Below the pieces are notes generated by a model, which searched no databases, was not told where the DNA came from, and was given only the letters and a program-made list of their open reading frames with translations. A stretch of 39,710 bases of DNA from contig RFNO01000127.1 in NCBI GenBank assembly GCA_009927165.1, positions 1 to 39,710 on the forward strand. The letters run 5' to 3'. The position numbers and the translations under genes are program-made. Below are positions 1 through 7,906 of this stretch, one piece after another; the first letter of the stretch is position 1, and each line of letters starts with the position of its first letter. Origin of the DNA: Pseudomonadota bacterium (lineage in GTDB: Bacteria; Bdellovibrionota; FAC87; UBA2466).

Positions 1-79
1 GACTTGATCTGCGCTGAGTTCTATCAGAGGTTTAAAAGCGAAGCAATCTCCTTGTCCAGGGGTTTTTTGTATCTGTTAA

Positions 80-472
80 GGGATCCACGAAACCCAAATC
101 GTTCATATTCAAGAAGGGCTCAAATCACATGAACAGTGCGGAATTTTTTTGTTTTCTTTGGGGCTGTGTCTTGCTTTCCCTAATCAGAACCGAGCATGAG
201 TAATCTCGTTAGCTGGCTCAGCAGGTAACTCTCCATTATCTTATTTGTTTCAACAAGTCGGCACTACACTTGAAACATTGGGCGTACCATTAGAGACAAT
301 GGTATTTGTTCCGCATGTAACTCTTTTGAGATTTCGGGAATTGTTGATTCCGGAAATGCCTGTTGTAGCAGAGCCTCTGAACATCAAAGTGAGTAGTTAT
401 GTTTTGTACCTGAGTGATCAGCTTGAGGGGAAAACCACTTATCGGGCGGTCCACAGTTGGCGTCTCAAATGA
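80..472 (+). pseudogene. thpR: Decayed 3' part of an RNA 2',3'-cyclic phosphodiesterase (ThpR/LigT-like)
   Basis: Translation in one frame from 80 to 472 matches the second half of the ThpR/2H phosphoesterase fold. It shows a stretch ending FPNQNRA, then the second H-x-T-L motif (FVPHVTLLR) and the typical C-terminal LYLSDQL...Y strand pair. The frame is broken by TGA at 197-199, exactly where the family usually has Arg after '..RA' (CGA to TGA would explain it), and by TAA at 77-79. The region around 58-90 could be a degraded first H-x-T-L motif in another frame, but I cannot show it. The 5' end would lie before the window start. An intact protein would hydrolyse 2',3'-cyclic phosphate RNA ends. 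Only the 75-residue piece from a TTG at 245 is open, and it has no convincing ribosome site. Family assignment is by motif recognition. Confidence 0.6.
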
Positions 473-479
473 GTTACAT

Positions 480-1841
480 CTAGCCTGCAATTTTCTGAGG
501 GATCGAGTCGAAGGTTTCCGGGGTGTATATTTGAACAGTGTTTCTAGATACCTGTTTTGCAGCATACATTGCGTGATCCGCAAGTTTTAAAAGCTCTTCT
601 TGGTTTTTGGCGTGATGGGGATACATCGCCAAACCAATGCTGACAGTGGTTTGTAATTTCATTCCTTGTATAGAAAATATTCTTCTTTCGATTCCCTTGC
701 GGATCCGTTCGGCAATAACAAGAGCTCCCTCTTGAGGGGTGTCATTTAACACGACAATAAATTCATCGCCACCATATCGAAAGACCGGATCGATCTCTCT
801 TACTGTGTTTCTAATTGATTTACCTATGGCTATTAAAAACTCACTCCCAGCGATATGGCCATGTTCAGTATTAATAGATTTAAAGTAATCGATATCAATA
901 AAAAGAACTCCAAAATTCTTATCCCTTCCTTTGCATTTATTAATGGAGGTTGCAATCGCGTATTTCAAATAACGAGAATTATAGAGTCCTGTGAGCTCAT
1001 CAATAAAAGTTTGTTGTTTTATCTCTTCAAACTTTTCTAAATTAAGCAAGGAAAGTTCCGTGTGCTCTAAAAGGATTTTGGATTTGAGGAGTTTTTCCTC
1101 TGTGGTTTTATTTTTCATTCCCCAGAAAAGAATAGCTTCCTGGTTATCAAGACATGTTAGGAGAACACCATCCGTTTTGTTTTTCTGCAACCAGCTAACT
1201 GCAGGGGGAGGGGCCACAGAGAGGTCAAAATCGGGTAGATGTGTACGAATGTCTTTAGGGCTCATTCCCTTGGGAATCGAGCAAACAACGTCAGGTTCAG
1301 TCTTGCTGATGGTTATCCAAGCTGCACCTTCAGCATAAAAAAATGCTGATAGAAATTCGATGGTAGTTAATCGAATGAGTGACGGAGTGGAACAGGCAGA
1401 AATTTGGGTGAGAGCTCTTACGAAATTGGCTTCCGGATCCTGTAGCTTCTGAAACAGCTCTGTTTTTTGGATACTCTTCTTGATACACCAAAGTAGTTCT
1501 TCTGGGCTAATCGGCTTCAACAGATAGTCAGACATTCCTGAGCGAGTGCACAATAACGCTATTTGGGCAGAATCTACGCTGGAAATCGCAATTAATTCGG
1601 AATGGGGAAAAAGCATTCGCAAATGTTCTAAATGTGGCTCCAAAGGGCGGGACAATAAGTCAATGTCTACCACTACCGCAACGGGCGCAGTCTTATGCGG
1701 AGCGCTTAAAAAACCATCAATTGTCTCGAACCAATCTACTGTTAAAGAGATCCTCTTCAAAAGATGTTCATACGGAAATCGGAGTTCGTCGGATGAGCTG
1801 AGAAAAACAATTCGTTGGGAGTGTTTTTTCGTTTGTGGCAT
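480..1841 (-). CDS. Receiver-domain diguanylate cyclase (GGDEF protein)
   Basis: This 453-residue protein is predicted to make cyclic di-GMP from two GTP in the cytoplasm. Residues 10-125 look like a CheY-type receiver: acidic residues at 59-61 (VVDIDLL) and the Lys of the LLKP motif at 109. Residues 135-260 form a middle region that could be a divergent GAF-type sensor. Residues 280-445 are a GGDEF domain with an intact GGDEF at 357-361, a DxD-type metal site near 315-317 and an RxxD inhibitory site at 348-351, so product inhibition is likely. No EAL domain is present. No histidine kinase lies nearby, so the phosphodonor is unknown. There is no clear Shine-Dalgarno before the ATG, but the length and domain start fit. 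It is convergent with the thpR remnant. Confidence 0.92.
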   Translation of the reverse strand: MPQTKKHSQRIVFLSSSDELRFPYEHLLKRISLTVDWFETIDGFLSAPHKTAPVAVVVDIDLLSRPLEPHLEHLRMLFPHSELIAISSVDSAQIALLCTRSGMSDYLLKPISPEELLWCIKKSIQKTELFQKLQDPEANFVRALTQISACSTPSLIRLTTIEFLSAFFYAEGAAWITISKTEPDVVCSIPKGMSPKDIRTHLPDFDLSVAPPPAVSWLQKNKTDGVLLTCLDNQEAILFWGMKNKTTEEKLLKSKILLEHTELSLLNLEKFEEIKQQTFIDELTGLYNSRYLKYAIATSINKCKGRDKNFGVLFIDIDYFKSINTEHGHIAGSEFLIAIGKSIRNTVREIDPVFRYGGDEFIVVLNDTPQEGALVIAERIRKGIERRIFSIQGMKLQTTVSIGLAMYPHHAKNQEELLKLADHAMYAAKQVSRNTVQIYTPETFDSIPQKIAG

Positions 1842-1882
1842 GGGTAAAGTGAAAAAGAGAAAACAACGCTAGACCAGCCCTT

Positions 1883-1891
1883 AGTATACCA
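1883..1891 (-). promoter_or_regulatory. Possible extended -10 promoter of the diguanylate cyclase gene
   Basis: On the minus strand, TGG-TATACT reads as an extended -10 element (five of six matches to TATAAT) about 42 bases upstream of the start codon at 1841. The expected -35 position carries no good match, which is normal for extended -10 promoters. It sits in the 92-base gap behind the SppA-fusion gene. If real, the GGDEF gene is at least partly transcribed on its own. Motif match only. Confidence 0.35.
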
Positions 1892-1933
1892 TGCAAATCT
1901 AATGTGAGGCCGAAAGGATTACGTCATCGCGAG

Positions 1934-4264
1934 TCAATTCAATGACTCGGGACACCAATACCAAAATGGATTTTCTTCACTAGCGCTCATTTGTAGCCAA
2001 TTCGGTATATCCGTTCTGAAATAAGCTAATTGACTTAATGATTCCAGAAGTTTGGGGGTGGTTCGAACCACCTCGAATTTAAATTCATCCAGCCCAGCGG
2101 AGCTTTTTACTTCTTCAATAGCATCCAGAATACTCCCCACCTCATCTACTAATTTCCCCTCTTTGGCCTTTCTACCTAACCAAACCCTACCCTGGGCAAC
2201 AAATTCAACTTTTTCGCGGTTTAATTTTCTATGCTCGGAAACGTAGTCGATGAAAGTGTCATAGTAATGATTCACTTGTTTTGCAATGATGTCGCGCTCT
2301 TCTGGCGACCATTTTTGGGATTCACTGTAAATCCCTGGGTAAGGGCTACGACTCAAAATCTCTTTGGAAAGGTCCCACTTTTTGTAGAGTGATTCTAAGC
2401 TGGGCTTTCCGGCAAATACGCCGATTGAACCTGTTAACGTGAGTGGTGAGGCAAAAATCTTTTTTCCTGGAGCTGAAATAAAATATCCACCGCTTGCTGC
2501 CACATCTCCCATCGAAATTACAACGGGTTTTATGGAAGCTAGTTTTTTAATTTGGTTGGCAATCTGGTTGCTCGCCAGAACATCGCCACCACCACTCGAA
2601 ACTCGCATAACTACGCCTTTGACTAAGGGGTCATTCTGTACGCGGCTGAGAAGTTTTCCCATTTTTTCTGGAGTGATTTGGTCTGAACCAAAAAGCCCAA
2701 GGATTTTTATTTTTTCTTTAACGATATCACCCTTAGCCACAATAACCGCTACTTTTGGAGGGAGAGAAAGACGTCTGGATTTTGATTCACCCATTTCTCT
2801 CAGATTGAGTGCCTCAGAAAGTTCCTCTTGAACTTGGGCAGGATCCGAAATCCTATCAACTAAATTAATTTGAAGAGCTTCTTTCGGTGAGAGCAAAGCC
2901 ATTTTTCGGGCTTGGTTCCACTTAGCCTCTGAAACTCTTCCATGTTTCTGAATAATCTGAGCTATTTCTTTTTCGGTTTGATCCAGGATTTCAAAAGTGT
3001 TTTTACGACTGCTTTCCGATGCTCGTTTCATGGTGAAAGTTTCAGGAGCGGACTTGTATTCACCCCTTTTTACCATGTCGGCTTCAATTCCTAATTTATC
3101 GAGTGTACCTTTCAAATAATATCGCTCTGATTTTGGACCAGTCAGTTGCAAACTTCCGGAAGCATCGATTGATATTGAGTTGGCCGAAGTAGCAATTAAA
3201 TATTCTTTTAAATTCGCATTTCCTAAAGCAACATGAATTATTTTCCCTCGATTCCGCGCTTTAGATAAAGCTGCATTCAGCTCAGTTGCTGCTCCCATTC
3301 CTAATGGAAAAGATTCTAAATCGACAAAAATGCTTCGTAATTGGGGATTGTCGGCAGTTCGATCAATTTTCAGGAGCAATTCAGAAAAAGATTCTTGTCC
3401 AGAGGCAAAAATACTGGAGGATTCGCCCTCTTCGCTTAAGTCTGAGTCTATTTTGACTTTGAGTGCTGTCGTGGCTGATTGGGCCGAGGGGTTGGGCAGA
3501 GTGGAGAATTGAGCGTGTGCCACTGCCGTTTTTTGTGATGATTCTGGCCTAGCGAATGAGGAGAGGGAGGTTCGTCCAAAGTCCCACTGAATCCCAAAAT
3601 GGGCTTCTGCTTCTTTGTCGTATCCAGCAGATAGAAACAAGTCTTGTAACAATTCGAACTGGACAGAGCTCTGATAATTCCATGCTTTTCCAAAACTGTC
3701 CGAGGAAGTCTCAAAATCAGCCACGATCAGTAATCGTTTTAGCGGTTGTATGGTCAAACCCAATGTGTATTGTTGAGATAATTGGGCCCCATTCTGAAAG
3801 GGCTGATTCAATCGATTGGCGAGTAACCCAAACGAAAAAAAAGGGGAAGGACGAACTTGCAATCCTAAATCGATTTGAGTAATTCCATCCAAATTAGGAC
3901 CAGAGGAAGTAAAAGCTAGGCGAGTTCCCAAAAAAAACCAAGGACTCAATGAAAGGGAGCTGCCTAAGCTGTAACGTTGCCTATTGCCGGTCCCGGAGAG
4001 AAAGGTTTCAATACCTAAACCCCAAGCTCCGTAGCCTAGGCCAACGGCTAAATCATTCGCACTGTCTTTAAGAGCCCAAGATAATGAGGAGCTAAAGTGA
4101 GATCCATTCAGCTCTCTTTGATAAGCAAGCCCTGCCGGATTAGTGAAAACGGTGCGAGCGTCATAAACATGAGAAACTGAGGTGCCAGTCTCAAGGATCT
4201 CTTTTGCCCAGCTTGCTTTTGGCAGCATTAAAAATAAAAGTGAAACCAAAAAAAGAATTTTCAT
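1934..4264 (-). CDS. sppA: SppA-type (S49) peptidase fused to an N-terminal outer-membrane barrel-like domain
   Basis: This is a 776-residue protein with a signal peptide (cleavage expected after ASWA, residue 20). Residues 21-240 are alternating, Gly/aromatic-rich strands starting with a TNPAGLAY motif, as in PorV/FadL-like barrels. Residues 265-776 hold tandem S49 domains as in long-form SppA. The general-base Lys is K404 in GEYKSA and the nucleophile is S591 in AASGGY, so the Ser/Lys dyad looks intact. SppA normally degrades cleaved signal peptides and is tethered by one N-terminal helix. Here that anchor is replaced by a barrel-like region, which would place the protease at the outer membrane. 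It lies 48 bases downstream of murI on the same strand. The peptidase call is firm; the barrel call rests on strand pattern only. Confidence 0.88.
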   Translation of the reverse strand: MKILFLVSLLFLMLPKASWAKEILETGTSVSHVYDARTVFTNPAGLAYQRELNGSHFSSSLSWALKDSANDLAVGLGYGAWGLGIETFLSGTGNRQRYSLGSSLSLSPWFFLGTRLAFTSSGPNLDGITQIDLGLQVRPSPFFSFGLLANRLNQPFQNGAQLSQQYTLGLTIQPLKRLLIVADFETSSDSFGKAWNYQSSVQFELLQDLFLSAGYDKEAEAHFGIQWDFGRTSLSSFARPESSQKTAVAHAQFSTLPNPSAQSATTALKVKIDSDLSEEGESSSIFASGQESFSELLLKIDRTADNPQLRSIFVDLESFPLGMGAATELNAALSKARNRGKIIHVALGNANLKEYLIATSANSISIDASGSLQLTGPKSERYYLKGTLDKLGIEADMVKRGEYKSAPETFTMKRASESSRKNTFEILDQTEKEIAQIIQKHGRVSEAKWNQARKMALLSPKEALQINLVDRISDPAQVQEELSEALNLREMGESKSRRLSLPPKVAVIVAKGDIVKEKIKILGLFGSDQITPEKMGKLLSRVQNDPLVKGVVMRVSSGGGDVLASNQIANQIKKLASIKPVVISMGDVAASGGYFISAPGKKIFASPLTLTGSIGVFAGKPSLESLYKKWDLSKEILSRSPYPGIYSESQKWSPEERDIIAKQVNHYYDTFIDYVSEHRKLNREKVEFVAQGRVWLGRKAKEGKLVDEVGSILDAIEEVKSSAGLDEFKFEVVRTTPKLLESLSQLAYFRTDIPNWLQMSASEENPFWYWCPESLN

Positions 4265-4312
4265 ATGTGCATTTAACTGGAATGTTTTGATTAAGGCAAA
4301 TTAGCAAAACAG

Positions 4313-5113
4313 TTATAGGTCTATTGTCTTAAAAAAGACATTTTCTGTAAAAAGGGCATTCAAGATTGGTAACGACGCTTTAATTTGGTCGGTAGATAAA
4401 AAGGTCATCGCTCGAGGTCTCGGTTGAGTTTGGAGTAGGTTTTTTTCACCGAGAAAAGAGGCGAGCTGTTTTGCCAACAGAGCCCCTCCATGGGTGATAG
4501 GCACCGCGTCCCCTAATACATTTCTGAAGCTTTGCTCAAGGAGAGGATAGTGAGTGCACCCCAACAGCAAAGCGCCATACTGACTGATATCAGTCGAACT
4601 TAAATAATTCCGAATAACATCCTTAGTAATGGAATGATCAAACCAACCTTCCTCTGCCAAGGGGACAAGAAGTGGGCAAAATAACTGATCAACTTTTCCA
4701 TGAAATCCCTGTCGTTGAAACTCTTTGAGATAAGCTTCGCTTTTTACCGTTCCTTCGGTGGCTAGAACTAAAATGGGGTTTTTTTCTGAGATATCTAAAC
4801 AGGCTCGAACCCCAGGCTCAATCACCCCTAAGACGGGAATGCTAAGCTGTTGTCGGAGAAGAGGTAAGGCCATCGCAGTGGCGGTATTACAAGCGACCAC
4901 TAGAGCCTTGATCCCTTGCTGGCACAGGAAATTAGCACAAGTATTCGAATACTTAGCTACGACTTGCTGAGACTTTGTGCCATAGGGTAATCGAGCAATA
5001 TCGCCCAAGTAAACGAAGTCTTCCCAAGGCATAGTGGTCGCCAATTCTTTGAGAATGGTCAAGCCGCCAAGGCCAGAATCAAAAACTCCAATAGGACCCG
5101 TTAAACTGGACAT
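4313..5113 (-). CDS. murI: Glutamate racemase
   Basis: Interconverts L- and D-glutamate for peptidoglycan synthesis in the cytoplasm. From the chosen ATG the protein is 266 residues, the usual length. The N-terminal FDSGLGG (D11, S13) and the two catalytic cysteines, C75 in ACNTATA and C186 in GCTHYPL, are present. The ORF could begin 19 codons earlier (5170), but family members start close to the GPIGVFDSG strand, so I prefer the internal ATG at 5113. That choice also removes overlap with the divergent gene. It precedes the SppA-fusion gene on the same strand. Confidence 0.95.
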   Translation of the reverse strand: MSSLTGPIGVFDSGLGGLTILKELATTMPWEDFVYLGDIARLPYGTKSQQVVAKYSNTCANFLCQQGIKALVVACNTATAMALPLLRQQLSIPVLGVIEPGVRACLDISEKNPILVLATEGTVKSEAYLKEFQRQGFHGKVDQLFCPLLVPLAEEGWFDHSITKDVIRNYLSSTDISQYGALLLGCTHYPLLEQSFRNVLGDAVPITHGGALLAKQLASFLGEKNLLQTQPRPRAMTFLSTDQIKASLPILNALFTENVFFKTIDL

Positions 5114-5211
5114 TGCTCGCTCGTAACATGACTTCTTTGTAAAGGCCAGTGGGGGCTGCTCATAGCTCAAAGTTGATTAGCGAAAAGGGGTTTGGTACAA
5201 GCTCTCCCACT

Positions 5212-5598
5212 ATGGCTTTAGATCCCCTAGAAAAAGAGCGCCTGAGAAGAAAAATGGCCGTTCGAATGCAAGCATTTGTGGAAGGTACTCCAATCGTTAC
5301 TTGCATTAGTGGCCATTATTATGAAGAACCCCATGCTTGCGAATTATGTGGGGATACCCACGCACTTGATATTTTTGTGATTAAAAATCGAGGCGGGAAG
5401 AAAATGTTGGTTGCCTCCAGTTGTTTGAAGGAAATGGTGCGCTTTCAGGTAACTGACGTTGAGGACCTTCCCAAATGGCTCGACAAACTTAAATCTCTCC
5501 ACTCGGAAATGGAAACTCGAAAAGAAGAGGCGGCTAAGGCGAGAGAAGAAGAGCGTCGAAAGCTGGAAAAGAAAGTTATTGTCAGAAAACGAACGTAA
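5212..5598 (+). CDS. Small protein with putative Cys-rich metal-binding core and basic coiled-coil tail
   Basis: Not a family I can name. From the ATG at 5212 it has 128 residues; in-frame GTG 5149 and TTG 5173 would lengthen it, and none has a well-spaced ribosome site. Four cysteines (C31, C43, C46, C71) occur around a CELCGDTH motif and a later SSCL, an arrangement that resembles treble-clef or zinc-ribbon modules. Residues from about 85 are highly charged (Glu/Lys/Arg) and likely form a helical or coiled-coil tail. It has no signal peptide, so it is probably cytoplasmic. It lies 18 bases upstream of cinA and may share its transcript. Zinc binding is inference from cysteine spacing. Confidence 0.7.
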   Translation: MALDPLEKERLRRKMAVRMQAFVEGTPIVTCISGHYYEEPHACELCGDTHALDIFVIKNRGGKKMLVASSCLKEMVRFQVTDVEDLPKWLDKLKSLHSEMETRKEEAAKAREEERRKLEKKVIVRKRT

Positions 5599-5616
5599 TC
5601 GAAGGACGGTTCTAGT

Positions 5617-6867
5617 TTGAATTCCAATTTGAGAATTGAAACTCTCGCTATCGGAGATGAGTTACTCACAGGAAAAATTGCGGATTCCAACTCGGCATTT
5701 GTGGGGGGCTCTTTATTTTCTGAAGGCTTGAGATTGGTTCGACAAAATGTCGTTTTAGATAAAAAAGAAGACATTCTTGCAGCTATGAGCGAGCTAGCTC
5801 ATAGAGCTCAAGTGGTCGTTTGTTTTGGGGGGTTGGGCCCCACATCTGATGATATTACTGCTGCAACCATAGCCGACTTTTTGGGAACAAAATTGATTCA
5901 GGATAAATCAAGTCATGAACGGCTTTTGGTTTATCTAAAAGCCAGAGGAAGATCGGTTACGGAACAAACTCTCAAGCAGGTTTTGATTCCTGAGCAAACC
6001 AGTCCCATCCCCAATCCTGTAGGTTCCGCACCGGGATTCCAGTTTGAACATCAAGGGTGTCTATTTTTTTTTCTTCCTGGGGTTCCTGATGAAATGAGAT
6101 CGATGTTTAACGAATCGGTTCTTCCTCAGATCATCAAAAAGACAGCTCGCCAAGGCCGTGTAGTGAGTAAAGTGTGGCGTTGCATAGGAGTTGTAGAGTC
6201 TGAGCTTCAGCGATTGATGGTTTCCGTTGAAGCAGGTCTACCTCAGGGGATGTGGCTTGGCTATCGGACTCGGTTTCCAGAAAATTATCTATACCTTTAT
6301 TCCAAAACTGATTCATCCGACGAGCAAAAAAAACTTTTGGATGTTTGGTCGGAAAAAATTCAAACCCTGGTTTCCGCTTGTTGTTATGGAACTCAGGATA
6401 AAGATTTGGAGAATTGGGTTTTTGAAAAACTTAAAAAATACGGAAAAAAAATAGTTACTGCTGAATCTTGCACAGGGGGGCTGGTCGTTCACAGACTTAC
6501 TCAAGTAGCGGGAGCTTCCGACTGTGTTTGGGGAGGATGGGTTACTTATCAACTGCAAGCGAAATCCCAATTATTGAATGTAGAAGCACAGTCTTCTGAA
6601 GATGCAGTCTCGGAAAAATGCAGTGAGTCTCTTGCAAAATCCGCGTTGAAAGAGAGCAGTTGTGATCTTGCTTTGGGAATTACTGGCTATATGGGACCTT
6701 CCGGGGGAACTACTTCTGAACCAGTGGGTACCGTATTCATTTCTGTTGTTGATACAACGGGAAAAGTGTTGAATGAAAAAATTCAATTACCGCCGCGGCC
6801 CCGGGCTACCCTGCAATGGGGCGCTGCTTCTTTTGCGCTCTACGCGATTTTAAAGTTTTTGAAATAA
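5617..6867 (+). CDS. cinA: CinA: competence/damage-inducible protein with nicotinamide-nucleotide amidase domain
   Basis: Full-length 416-residue CinA. Residues 5-170 are the MoaB/MogA-like domain (LAIGDELLTGK, GGLGPTSDD at 71-79), linked in known members to ADP-ribose or NAD-derivative pyrophosphatase activity. Residues 260-416 are the PncC amidase domain with the TAESCTGG motif at 281-288, which deamidates nicotinamide mononucleotide in pyridine nucleotide salvage. The start is TTG 5617, about ten bases after AAGGAC. The gene ends just before a strong hairpin terminator. nadE lies about 3.4 kb downstream, so NAD metabolism is represented twice in the window, though not in one operon. Confidence 0.93.
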   Translation: MNSNLRIETLAIGDELLTGKIADSNSAFVGGSLFSEGLRLVRQNVVLDKKEDILAAMSELAHRAQVVVCFGGLGPTSDDITAATIADFLGTKLIQDKSSHERLLVYLKARGRSVTEQTLKQVLIPEQTSPIPNPVGSAPGFQFEHQGCLFFFLPGVPDEMRSMFNESVLPQIIKKTARQGRVVSKVWRCIGVVESELQRLMVSVEAGLPQGMWLGYRTRFPENYLYLYSKTDSSDEQKKLLDVWSEKIQTLVSACCYGTQDKDLENWVFEKLKKYGKKIVTAESCTGGLVVHRLTQVAGASDCVWGGWVTYQLQAKSQLLNVEAQSSEDAVSEKCSESLAKSALKESSCDLALGITGYMGPSGGTTSEPVGTVFISVVDTTGKVLNEKIQLPPRPRATLQWGAASFALYAILKFLK

Positions 6868-6896
6868 AAAAGGCATCCCAAAGGATGCCTTTTTTG
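6866..6896. terminator. Rho-independent terminator, probably bidirectional
   Basis: Perfect 8-bp stem AGGCATCC/GGATGCCT (6871-6878 with 6883-6890) around a CAAA loop, flanked by an A-run on the left and a T-run on the right, which extends the pairing. It lies directly after the cinA stop and faces the end of the minus-strand Lys-rich gene, so it can serve both. Confidence 0.9.
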
Positions 6897-6914
6897 GGTT
6901 CGGAATTTTCTTAA

Positions 6915-7202
6915 TTATTCCTCGTGGCCATTTCCTTTCTGAGACCCATAGAAAGAGCCAGACTCAAAGCTAGATGCGAATCCTGCCACCGTGGTTACTT
7001 CAGATTCATCCTCAGCAGGCAGAACTTCCACTTTAGGTTTTCGCTGCGCCGACTTTGGTGCAGAGCGTTTTTTTGGAGTCGCCCGTTTAGCGGGCTTTTT
7101 CACAGGTTTTTTGGCCGGCTTTTTTTTCGAAACTTTCTTCTTAGCGACCTTCTTTTTTGCTGCTTTGCGCGATTTCTTTTTTGCTGCTTTTTTCTTAGCC
7201 AT
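6915..7202 (-). CDS. Lysine/alanine-rich histone H1-like DNA-binding protein
   Basis: 95 residues. Residues 1-60 are almost entirely Lys, Ala, Pro and Arg, in repeats of the AKKK / KKPAKK type seen in eukaryotic H1 tails and bacterial H1-like proteins. The last 35 residues are acidic and Ser/Gly-rich (EDESEVTT...). The composition predicts a disordered, strongly basic protein that binds nucleic acid without sequence specificity. The start has a good ribosome site (AGGAG before the ATG). It is divergent from another basic protein (7408) across about 205 AT-rich bases. The specific role in nucleoid packing is inference. Confidence 0.8.
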   Translation of the reverse strand: MAKKKAAKKKSRKAAKKKVAKKKVSKKKPAKKPVKKPAKRATPKKRSAPKSAQRKPKVEVLPAEDESEVTTVAGFASSFESGSFYGSQKGNGHEE

Positions 7203-7407
7203 TATTTTCTCCTGGTTGAAGTTAAAAAAATAAAATTTTCCACAGGGTGGTTTGAAAAAAATGCCTAAATTTAAAAGGGTTGTCGAGTTTTAAGATTGAT
7301 TTTAGAGAAAAAAAACATTATCTCTGTCTTATATCATTCGTCTTTTAGACTGACATTTAACAGTTAAAAAAATCTGATCGCAGTACTGGGTCATGGGAGG
7401 GGGGCTT

Positions 7408-7899
7408 ATGGCCAGAGCTGTAAAGTCGAAAGTCCGTAGAGGCGTTAAGTTAGCCAAAGCGATAAGTAAAAAGAGTGTAGCGAAACCAGCTCGGATTAAA
7501 AAAACAGTGACGAAAGTTGCTGCCATTAAATCTGGGACGAAAATAATGAAGAAAGTTTCCGTGGAAGTAGCTTCTTCTGAAGCTGCCAAAAAGAAACTTT
7601 CGGAAAAATTTCTCGCTACGATTGAAAAACGCAAGGCAGAACAAGATAAGAAGCCTGCTTTTTCAAAACCTCGGGGTCGTCGAGGAAGAAGACCTAAGAA
7701 TCTAACTGATTATCAACCGTACAGTGAAGAACAGGAAGACGATCAGTATTCTTATCAGTCCGAGAACGAGAATCTTGAGTACGATACTGGGATTCGGGTC
7801 CAAAACGCACCGCAAACGGGAATTGCGTTTCGTGATGATGGATTAGTCACATTGGATCGGGTCGAAGATTTCGACGAAGAACTCAACTTTGATTGGTAA
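7408..7899 (+). CDS. Basic protein with AT-hook-like motif and acidic C-terminus
   Basis: 163 residues from the ATG at 7408, which follows GGAGGGGGG at suitable spacing; an ATG at 7393 lies upstream of that ribosome site and is less likely. Residues 1-85 are Lys/Ala/Val-rich. Residues 86-98 (KPRGRRGRRPKN) contain an AT-hook-like RGRRP core. Residues 100-163 are acidic and rich in Tyr, Gln and Glu (QEDDQYSYQSE). The layout of basic arm, minor-groove hook and acidic tail suggests an architectural DNA-binding protein. I do not recognise a named family. It is divergent from the H1-like gene and convergent with the CNNM pair. Confidence 0.75.
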   Translation: MARAVKSKVRRGVKLAKAISKKSVAKPARIKKTVTKVAAIKSGTKIMKKVSVEVASSEAAKKKLSEKFLATIEKRKAEQDKKPAFSKPRGRRGRRPKNLTDYQPYSEEQEDDQYSYQSENENLEYDTGIRVQNAPQTGIAFRDDGLVTLDRVEDFDEELNFDW

Positions 7900-7906
7900 A
7901 TTTGCG

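Noticed and set aside
1-132. C-terminal end of an upstream gene in the first frame (43 codons to TGA at 130)
   Set aside because: No recognisable domain; it lies where the decayed first half of thpR is expected, so it is more likely pseudogene sequence.
5114-5170. N-terminal extension of murI by 19 residues
   Set aside because: Family members begin near the GPIGVFDSG strand, and the extension overlaps the divergent neighbour's upstream region.
6924-7268. Open frames antisense to the H1-like gene, rich in Phe, Arg and Leu
   Set aside because: They arise because Lys/Ala-rich codons read backwards lack stops; composition is not protein-like.
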